Assembly: GCA_002843035.1 (NCBI GenBank)
Contig: PHEV01000012.1
Coordinates: 1 to 38,494 of the forward strand
DNA from: Actinobacteria bacterium HGW-Actinobacteria-5
GTDB lineage: Bacteria; Actinomycetota; Actinomycetes; Propionibacteriales; Propionibacteriaceae
Direction of reading: 5' to 3'
DNA: 38,494 nucleotides
Shown: positions 21,086-27,154 of the stretch, one piece after another
How positions within the stretch are numbered: position 1 is the first letter of the stretch
How the letters are laid out: each line of letters opens with the position of its first letter
The notes under the pieces: model-generated
Database searches by the model: none
What the model was told of the DNA's origin: nothing
What the model saw: the letters and a program-made list of their open reading frames with translations, nothing else
Position numbers and translations under genes: made by a program

Positions 21086-21112
21086 GTCGCCACCTGCCCT
21101 GACGGTGGCGAC
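21086..21112 (+). promoter_or_regulatory. Hairpin directly after leader B (possible attenuator)
   Basis: GTCGCCACC (21086-21094) pairs perfectly with GGTGGCGAC (21104-21112) over a nine-base loop. A ribosome stalled at the end of leader B would cover or sit next to the 5' arm. A second, smaller stem TGCGGT/ACCGCA is at 21163-21179. In unit A the equivalent position has only a weaker stem (CCGCC 20395-20399 with GGCGG 20412-20416). Confidence 0.5.
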
Positions 21113-21263
21113 GCCAACGAAGCCCGCACTCCGGATCATCATCACCCGGAATCGCCCCGTCCTGCGGTAAACCACCGCACACTCCTGCTTTGTCGTACCC
21201 GACGAAGCTGTCTTTCCTGCGCCTTTCTTTGGCGACCCCATTTCCAGACGAAGGAATACTTCC

Positions 21264-21548
21264 GTGTTTACCGATGTCGCAACCCGACACGTCCAGACCC
21301 CATCCACCACGACCACTCCCCTGACCGGATTCCTCGACCGCGTTGCGCTCCGCTTCGGCGTCGCCCTGGTCGAATGGGCCGGCCACGCGGAGGCCCGCGA
21401 GCTTGCTCGGCTCCAGCGCCGTCAGGCTCGCGAGGAGCAGCTCCGCGACCGGGCCCGGCAGCAGGCCGAGTTCGAGCGCGAACAGCTCCGCCTGGACAGC
21501 AACCGGTTGTTCTTCAACCAGGTCACGCTGTACCGGAACCTGCAGTGA
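21264..21548 (+). CDS. Arg-rich small protein B of unknown function
   Basis: 94 residues, paralogue of the protein at 20572. A Thr-rich N-terminus (about 1-22) is followed by FLDRVALRFGVALVEWA (23-39), an Arg/Glu/Gln-rich helix with coiled-coil character (about 41-79), and the C-terminus FFNQVTLYRNLQ. Compared with protein A it has more Glu in the helix, so it is less basic. The GTG at 21264 is preceded by GAAGGAA at good spacing. A terminator hairpin follows 36 bases after the stop and is shared with the convergent epimerase-like gene. Function unknown; no signal peptide or enzyme motif is visible. Confidence 0.7.
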   Translation: MFTDVATRHVQTPSTTTTPLTGFLDRVALRFGVALVEWAGHAEARELARLQRRQAREEQLRDRARQQAEFEREQLRLDSNRLFFNQVTLYRNLQ

Positions 21549-21584
21549 TCCGCGACCGCGCCGGTCCGTCGCCGCAGGATGCAC

Positions 21585-21622
21585 CACGGCCCCGTCCCGG
21601 GGGATCCCGGGCCGGGGCCGTG
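21585..21622. terminator. Strong hairpin between small protein B and the convergent epimerase-like gene
   Basis: CACGGCCCCG (21585-21594) pairs with CGGGGCCGTG (21613-21622), and after one mismatch CCCGGG pairs with CCCGGG around GGAT. The structure is nearly symmetric and lies between two convergent genes, so it probably terminates both. Confidence 0.75.
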
Positions 21623-21636
21623 TCGCGTCCGGTGCC

Positions 21637-22641
21637 TCAGTGCCCGGCTTCGGCGACCAGCCGGTCGAACAGGGCGTCCATCCGTGCATCCACGACCCGC
21701 CGGGACGGCTCGGCGTCGTGCCACTCGACGATCTCCCGCGCTCCCTGGACGAAGGGCGTGGTGGCATGCCAGCCCGGGACGATGCTCCGGACCAGGCTGT
21801 TGTCGAACACCATCGAGTGCGCCTTGTCGCCGAGCAGCCCTGCGCCCGTCTCCGGGTCGAGCGCCGCGATCCGGTCCGAGGGCACGTGCACGAGGCTCGG
21901 CTCCACGCCCGCGGCCCGACCCAGCGTGGTGTAGAGCTCGTTCCAGGGGATGCCGTGGTCCGCAGTGATGTGGAAGGCCTGGCCGAGCGTCCTCGGGTCA
22001 CCGAGCAGTCCGACGAAGGCGCGGGCGAAATCGCGGGTGTGGGTCAGGGTCCACAGCGAGGTGCCGTCGCCGGGTACCACGACCGGCAGGCCGCGGCGCA
22101 TCCGCTCGATCACCGTCCAGCCCCCGTCGAACGGCACCAGCGTGGCGTCGTAGGTGTGGGACGGCCGCACGATCGTGATCGGCAGCCCCTTGTCCCGGTA
22201 TTCCGCCACCAGCAGGTCCTCGCAGGCGATCTTGTCCCGCGAGTACTGCCAGAACGGATTGCGCAGTGGCGTCGACTCGACGATCGGCAGCCGGGCCGGC
22301 GGCGTCTGGTAGGCCGAGGCGGAGCTGATGAAGACGTACTGCCCGGTGCGTCCGGCGAAGATGTCGAGGTCCTGGCGGACGTGCTCGGGGACGAAGGCGA
22401 GGAAGGACGCAACGACATCGAACTCCTCCGCGCCCACCGCCGCCCGGACGGAGGCCTCGTCGCGCAGGTCGGCGACCAGCGTTCTCGCCTGCTCCGGCGG
22501 CTCATGGACGGCTCCGGCCCGATTCAGGCCACGGTTCAGCACGGTCACCTCGTGCCCCGCCTGGACGGCGCGTCGCACCACCCCGGAACTGATCACGCCG
22601 GTGCCACCCAGAACGAGGATGCGCAATCCGCTGAATCCCAT
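21637..22641 (-). CDS. NAD-dependent epimerase/dehydratase family protein
   Basis: 334-residue extended SDR. ILVLGGTGVISSGVVRRA (about 8-25) is the Rossmann loop. Ser-Ser-Ala (FISSASAYQ) and Y-S-R-D-K (QYSRDKIACE) provide the Ser and Tyr-x-x-x-Lys of the active site. RPSHTYD and HTRDFARAF are further family landmarks. These enzymes modify nucleotide sugars or related metabolites, and the substrate here is unknown. AAGGAGG precedes the ATG. The gene follows the LacI regulator by 14 bases on the same strand, so it is probably transcribed with it and tied to xylo-oligosaccharide or hexuronic sugar use. Confidence 0.8.
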   Translation of the reverse strand: MGFSGLRILVLGGTGVISSGVVRRAVQAGHEVTVLNRGLNRAGAVHEPPEQARTLVADLRDEASVRAAVGAEEFDVVASFLAFVPEHVRQDLDIFAGRTGQYVFISSASAYQTPPARLPIVESTPLRNPFWQYSRDKIACEDLLVAEYRDKGLPITIVRPSHTYDATLVPFDGGWTVIERMRRGLPVVVPGDGTSLWTLTHTRDFARAFVGLLGDPRTLGQAFHITADHGIPWNELYTTLGRAAGVEPSLVHVPSDRIAALDPETGAGLLGDKAHSMVFDNSLVRSIVPGWHATTPFVQGAREIVEWHDAEPSRRVVDARMDALFDRLVAEAGH

Positions 22642-22655
22642 CCAGACCTCCTTCG

Positions 22656-23705
22656 TCAGGGCGCCGTCGCCGGCGGCGCCGTGCTCGCCCGGACGACGAG
22701 CGTGGCCGGCAGGCGCAGGTGCTCCTCGCCGGTCTCACCGGAGAGCAGGCCGAGCAGGATCCGGACCGCCTCGGCCCCCATCTGGTGCATGGGCTGGGCG
22801 ATCGAGGTCAGTGGCGGGACGGCACTCGCCGCTTCGGGAACGTTGTCGTAGCCGACCACCGACAGGTCCTCGGGAACCCGCAGGCCGAGCTCGGCGGCGA
22901 TCTCCAGGACCCGGATCGCGGAGAGGTCGTTGGCCGCGAACACCGCGGTCGGGCGATCCGGGCGGGTGAGCAGCTCGCGCGCGGCGTCCGTGGTCTCCAG
23001 TGCGCGGTAGCCGCCGACCCGGACCAGGTCGGGGTCGAACGGGAGCCCCGCGGCCTCCAGCGCCTCGCGGTAGCCCTGTTCGCGCTGTCGCGCGGAGACC
23101 AGGTCGGTCCGGCCGCGCACATGGGCGATCCTCCGGTGGCCGAGCTCGATCAGGTGCTCGGTGGCGATGCGGGAGCCGTCCACGTTGTCGGACTCGATCG
23201 TGCTCGGACCGGTGCGTCCGGTGTGCGGATCGATCGCCACCACCGGGATGGTCGTGTCGGTCACGGTCGCGGTGGGGGCGACGATCACCGCGCCGTCGAT
23301 CAGGGTGCCGGCCAGCCGGGACAGCGAACGGCGCTCCCAGCCCACGTTGTTGTGCCCCAGATCGCCGGAGTAGGCGAGCAGCTCGTAGCCGGTGCCCTCC
23401 GCCGCGCTGGAGATACCCTTCAGCAGCTCCACGGAGAACGGCTCGAACTCCGGCACGAGGATGCCGATCACGTTGGTGCTGCGCCGACGCAGGCTGCTCG
23501 CCACCAGCGAGGACTCGTAGCCGAGCTCGACGACGACGTCCATCACCTTGTCGTAGGTCTCCGGCGCCACGCCGTAGCGGTCGTTGATCACCTTCGAGAC
23601 GGTGGAGACCGAGACCCCCGCCACCCGTGCGACGTCGATGATGGTCACCCGCGCCGCGTGCGTCTCCGGCACCGAGCGGCGCGGTCTTCCCGGATGGAGG
23701 GTCAC
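22656..23705 (-). CDS. LacI-family transcriptional regulator of the xylo-oligosaccharide locus
   Basis: 349 residues. The N-terminal helix-turn-helix reads VTIIDVARVAGVSVSTVSKV (about 20-39) followed by the hinge helix SSLVASSLRRR. The rest is a periplasmic-binding-protein-like sugar sensor (NVIGILVPEF, AVFAANDLSAI, DLSVVGYDN). It should repress the divergent transporter and glycosidase operon until a xylose-containing ligand binds. Operator-like AAAACGTT sites lie between the two genes. The start is uncertain: TTG 23738 is possible, but GTG 23705 has TACCGT seven bases upstream and no ribosome site, fitting a leaderless start. Position resembles bxlR of Streptomyces. Confidence 0.88.
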   Translation of the reverse strand: MTLHPGRPRRSVPETHAARVTIIDVARVAGVSVSTVSKVINDRYGVAPETYDKVMDVVVELGYESSLVASSLRRRSTNVIGILVPEFEPFSVELLKGISSAAEGTGYELLAYSGDLGHNNVGWERRSLSRLAGTLIDGAVIVAPTATVTDTTIPVVAIDPHTGRTGPSTIESDNVDGSRIATEHLIELGHRRIAHVRGRTDLVSARQREQGYREALEAAGLPFDPDLVRVGGYRALETTDAARELLTRPDRPTAVFAANDLSAIRVLEIAAELGLRVPEDLSVVGYDNVPEAASAVPPLTSIAQPMHQMGAEAVRILLGLLSGETGEEHLRLPATLVVRASTAPPATAP

Positions 23706-23712
23706 GGCGGTA

Positions 23713-23718
23713 ACGGTA
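23713..23718 (-). promoter_or_regulatory. -10 box of the lacI-type gene
   Basis: TACCGT on the minus strand, seven bases before GTG 23705, supports a leaderless start there. The operator pair is about 35-60 bases further upstream. Confidence 0.4.
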
Positions 23719-23753
23719 GCCCATGTGCCGGCCAGCAATTCCAGATCGTTTGG

Positions 23754-23775
23754 AAAACGTTATCGAAAACGTTTG
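23754..23775. promoter_or_regulatory. Two LacI-type operator sites
   Basis: AAAACGTTAT (23754-23763) and AAAACGTTTG (23766-23775) both contain the AACGTT core centred on CG that LacI-family regulators bind. The centres are 12 bases apart. The second site runs into the TTGACA -35 box of the transporter operon, so binding would block RNA polymerase. Confidence 0.7.
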
Positions 23776-23802
23776 ACACCACAACAAATCGAGTGTCAGG
23801 AT
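23773..23802 (+). promoter_or_regulatory. Promoter of the xylo-oligosaccharide transporter operon
   Basis: A perfect TTGACA (23773-23778) is followed after 18 bases by CAGGAT (23797-23802). The predicted start is near 23809. A ribosome site GAGGACTGAGAGG lies ahead of the ATG at 23853. Confidence 0.6.
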
Positions 23803-23852
23803 CCCAGTGGGCAGGAACCCCTGCCACAGTCGAGGAGGACTGAGAGGTCTCG

Positions 23853-25163
23853 ATGAAGAAGACAGTCAAGGGCACGGCACTGGTCGCTCTCAGCGCGAGT
23901 GTCGCCCTCCTGGCCGCCGGGTGCAGCGGCGGCGCAACCAGTTCGACCACAGCGAGCGAGGGCGGCAGCGCCGCCCCGGTCACGATGTCGTTCTGGCACA
24001 ACTCCACCACAGGCGACGGTAAGCAGTACTGGGAGGACACGGTCGCGGCGTTCGAGAAGGAACACCCGAACGTGACCATCAACATCCAGGCCATCCAGAA
24101 CGAAGACATGGACGGCAAGCTCCAGACCGCGCTCGCTTCGGGCGGTGACCCGACCATCTTCATGGCTCGCGGCGGCGGCAAGTTGGCCGACGTGGTCGCA
24201 GCGGACCAGGTCATGGACATCACCGACCAGATCAGCCCTGAGGTCAAGACCGCTCTCGGCGACGGCATCTTCAGCGCCTTCACGGTCGACGGCAAGATCT
24301 ACGGCATGCCCACCTCGGTCCTGCCCGGGGGCATGTACTACAGCAAGGACCTGTTCGCCAAGGCCGGCATCACCGCGACGCCGACCACGTTCGAGGAGCT
24401 CAACGCAGCCGTCACCAAGCTGAAGGCCGCGGGGATCGCCCCGATCGCCCTCGGCGGGAAGGACGCCTGGCCGGCAGCCCACTGGTACTACTTCATGGCC
24501 CTGCGCGACTGCTCCAGGGACACCATGGACAAGGCCGCCGCGACCAAGGACTTCTCCGATCCGTGCTGGCTGAAGGCCGGCGAGGACCTGCAGGCCTTCA
24601 CCGCGACCGACCCCTTCAACAAGGGCTACCTCACCACCTCCGCCCAGCAGGGCGCCGGTAGCTCGGCCGGCATGATCGCCAACCACAAGGCAGCCATGGA
24701 ACTGATGGGCGCCTGGGATCCTGGAGTCATCGCCGACCTCACCCCCGACAAGAAGGCGCTGCCCGACCTGGGCTGGTTCCCCTTCCCCGCCGTCACCGGT
24801 GGCGCTGGTGACCCCAGCGCGATGATGGGCGGCTCTGACGGCTTCGCGTGCCGCAAGGACGCTCCGTCCGCCTGCATGGACTTCCTGAACTTCATCGCCA
24901 ACAAGGCCAATCAGGAGGGCTACGCCACGGCGTTCAAGACCCTTCCGGCCAACAAGGACGCCAAGGGCGTGGTGACCGATCCCGCCCTGCAGGACGTGCT
25001 CGCCGCCTACGACAAGGCTGCCTACGTCGAGCTGTGGCTGGACACCCAGTACGGCCAGAACGTCGGCAACGCCCTGAACGGTGGCGTGGTCAACATGTTC
25101 GCGGGCAAGGGAACGCCCGCCGACATCGTCGCCGCAGTCAAGTCAGCGGCGGCCAAGGGCTAG
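23853..25163 (+). CDS. ABC sugar-binding lipoprotein (family 1; BxlE-like)
   Basis: 436 residues. A signal peptide with lipobox LLAAGC puts the lipidated Cys at residue 24, followed by a Ser/Thr/Gly-rich linker. The mature part starts VTMSFWHNSTTGDGKQYW, typical of carbohydrate-uptake binding proteins (SBP_bac_1). GKIYGMPTSVLPGGMYYSKDLF (split as GKIYGMPTSV and GGMYYSKDLF) is also characteristic. It should capture xylo-oligosaccharides outside the membrane and pass them to the two permeases that follow. The ligand is inferred from the GH3, GH43 and CE7 genes in the same run and from similarity of order to Streptomyces bxlEFGA. First gene behind the LacI-controlled promoter. Confidence 0.9.
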   Translation: MKKTVKGTALVALSASVALLAAGCSGGATSSTTASEGGSAAPVTMSFWHNSTTGDGKQYWEDTVAAFEKEHPNVTINIQAIQNEDMDGKLQTALASGGDPTIFMARGGGKLADVVAADQVMDITDQISPEVKTALGDGIFSAFTVDGKIYGMPTSVLPGGMYYSKDLFAKAGITATPTTFEELNAAVTKLKAAGIAPIALGGKDAWPAAHWYYFMALRDCSRDTMDKAAATKDFSDPCWLKAGEDLQAFTATDPFNKGYLTTSAQQGAGSSAGMIANHKAAMELMGAWDPGVIADLTPDKKALPDLGWFPFPAVTGGAGDPSAMMGGSDGFACRKDAPSACMDFLNFIANKANQEGYATAFKTLPANKDAKGVVTDPALQDVLAAYDKAAYVELWLDTQYGQNVGNALNGGVVNMFAGKGTPADIVAAVKSAAAKG

Positions 25164-25173
25164 CAACGACCTC

Positions 25174-26187
25174 ATGAGCGACACAGTCAACGTACTGCCA
25201 CACCGCTCGTCAGGTTCCTCGTCGGTCCGGGGTGGCGCCGCCAAGGCGTCACCCCGGGGCGACCGGGCCAGGGCACAGCGGCGCAAGCGCGCAGAAATCG
25301 CGATCCTCGCCGGACCGGCGATCATCATGTTCCTGGCCTTCGTGATCTTCCCTGTCTTCATGGCGGCCTACTACGGCTTCTTCCGCTGGAAGGGGTTCGG
25401 CCCGCCCAAGGACTTCGTCGGGCTGCAGAACTACGCGGTGATCTTCACCGACCAGAACTTCCTGGCCGCCCTGCAGCACAACGGGTTCATCCTGGTGATG
25501 TCGCTGATCATGCAGGGCCCGGCAGCGATCGCCTTCGCCCTGCTGCTCAACCAGAACATCCGCGGACGCTCGCTGATCCGCGTCCTGATCTTCGTCCCCT
25601 ACGTGATCTCCGAGGTGATCGTGGGCACCGGCTGGAGCCTGATGCTGCAGTACCAGGGCGCCCTGAACGACCTGCTCATCAACATGGGCCTCGGCTGGAT
25701 GGCCACCGACTGGATCGCCGACCCGAACATCGCCATCTGGACCCTGATGGTGATCATCTCCTGGAAGTACATCGGCTTCGCGGTGATCCTGATGCTCGCC
25801 GGCATGCAGGGCATCCCCGACGAGTTGTACGAGGCCGCAGCCATCGACGGGGCGTCCTACTGGCAGATCCAGCGCTGGATCACCCTCCCCCTGCTCGGCC
25901 CGACGATCCGGGTCTGGGCCTTCCTTTCGATCATCGGCTCGCTGCAGCTGTTCGACCTCGTCTTCATCATCTGGGGCCAGTACGTCTCGTCCACGGCCGG
26001 CACCTCGACGATGGCCACCTACATGGTCCGGGAGGGCCGGCTCGCCGGCAACTACGGCTACGGCAACGCGGTCGCCGTCGTGATCTTCCTGATCTCGCTG
26101 GTGATCGCCCTCACCTACCAGCGCTTCGTGCTGCGGCGGGACACCGAGGGTGCGCTCACCGAGAAGTCGGGAAAGGCGGACGCGTAA
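25174..26187 (+). CDS. ABC sugar transporter permease 1 (BxlF-like)
   Basis: 337-residue inner-membrane permease of the carbohydrate-uptake-1 type. After a basic cytosolic N-terminus (about 1-40) there are six hydrophobic helices. The cytoplasmic EAA loop, which docks the ATPase, reads EAAAIDGASYWQIQRWITLP near residue 220. The ATG follows the binding-protein stop by ten bases, and its own stop overlaps the next ATG by one base, so the transporter genes are translationally linked. Works as a heterodimer with the next protein. Confidence 0.9.
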   Translation: MSDTVNVLPHRSSGSSSVRGGAAKASPRGDRARAQRRKRAEIAILAGPAIIMFLAFVIFPVFMAAYYGFFRWKGFGPPKDFVGLQNYAVIFTDQNFLAALQHNGFILVMSLIMQGPAAIAFALLLNQNIRGRSLIRVLIFVPYVISEVIVGTGWSLMLQYQGALNDLLINMGLGWMATDWIADPNIAIWTLMVIISWKYIGFAVILMLAGMQGIPDELYEAAAIDGASYWQIQRWITLPLLGPTIRVWAFLSIIGSLQLFDLVFIIWGQYVSSTAGTSTMATYMVREGRLAGNYGYGNAVAVVIFLISLVIALTYQRFVLRRDTEGALTEKSGKADA

Positions 26188-27071
26188 TGTCCCAGGTAGC
26201 CCTCACCGCCCGGTCCACCACCGGACGCGGCCGGCGTCGCTCCAGCCGCTCCGGCGCCAGCTGGGGCAGCCCCACCACCTACCTGATCGCGACCGTCCTG
26301 ATCGCGATCTGCATCGCCCCGGTGTTCTACATCATCGTCGGCGGCTTCCGGACGAACAGCCAGATCACCGTCGACCCGTCCGGCTGGCCCAACCCGTGGG
26401 TGCTGAATAACTACACCGACGTGCTGACCAGCGGGCTGTTCTGGCGCCAGTTCAGCAACTCGGCGATCTCCGCGGTCGCCACCACGGTGGGGGCGGTGGC
26501 CCTGGCCCTGATGGCGAGCTTCGTGATCGCCCGCTACGAGTTCAAGGGTCGCCAGGCGATGTACGCGCTGTTCGCCGCCGGCCTGATGTTCCCGATGACG
26601 GTGGCAATCACCCCGCTCTACCTGCTGATCAAGAACATCGGCCTGACCGACAGCCTGGTCGGGATCATCCTGCCGCAGATCGCGTTCGCGCTCCCGGTGA
26701 GCGTGATCATCCTGGTGCCGTTCATCGCGGCCATCCCGAAGGAGCTCGAGGAGGCCGCCTCCATCGACGGCGCCAGCCGGCTCGGCTTCTTCTTCCGGAT
26801 GGTGCTCCCGCTGTCGCTGCCCGGCGTGATCACGACCGGCATCCTCGCGTTCATCGGCGCGTGGAACAGCTACATGCTGCCGCTGTTCATCCTGAACAGG
26901 TCCGACATGTACACCCTGCCGCTCGGCGTCCAGGCGTTCTCCTCCGAGCACTCGGTGGACACCGCGGCCGTGCTGGCGTTCACCTCGCTGTCGATGATCC
27001 CCGCGCTGCTCTTCTTCAGCATCTTCGAGCGGCGGATCGTCGGTGGCCTGACCGGCGCGGTGAAGGGGTGA
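26187..27071 (+). CDS. ABC sugar transporter permease 2 (BxlG-like)
   Basis: 294-residue partner permease (MalG type) with six hydrophobic helices. The EAA loop EEAASIDGASRLGFFFRMVLP near residue 188 binds the ATPase. The C-terminus ends in RRIVGGLTGAVKG, typical of this subunit. The start overlaps the previous stop (TAATG). No ATP-binding protein follows; the next gene is a glycosidase. The pump must borrow an ATPase from elsewhere, as Streptomyces sugar transporters do with MsiK. Confidence 0.9.
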   Translation: MSQVALTARSTTGRGRRRSSRSGASWGSPTTYLIATVLIAICIAPVFYIIVGGFRTNSQITVDPSGWPNPWVLNNYTDVLTSGLFWRQFSNSAISAVATTVGAVALALMASFVIARYEFKGRQAMYALFAAGLMFPMTVAITPLYLLIKNIGLTDSLVGIILPQIAFALPVSVIILVPFIAAIPKELEEAASIDGASRLGFFFRMVLPLSLPGVITTGILAFIGAWNSYMLPLFILNRSDMYTLPLGVQAFSSEHSVDTAAVLAFTSLSMIPALLFFSIFERRIVGGLTGAVKG

Positions 27072-27154
27072 CCGGCGTTCTCCGGGACGGATCCCCGGCC
27101 CCCCTGCCCCTGTCCCCCACGTTCCCCGCACCGCACCTGAAGGAGCCGGACCCC

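Larger units (their letters stand above)
20236..21622 (+). repeat. Tandem duplication of a leader-peptide/small-protein unit
   Basis: Unit A (20236-20890) and unit B (20940-21622) share the same order: promoter, AGAAAGGAGGCCG, short peptide, structured spacer of about 185 bases, Arg-rich small protein, terminator hairpin. DNA identity survives at the ribosome sites and just after the protein stops (CTGCAGTGATCCGC followed by CCGCGCCGG two bases later). The peptides and proteins have diverged, so this is an old duplication under selection and not an assembly artefact. Confidence 0.75.
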
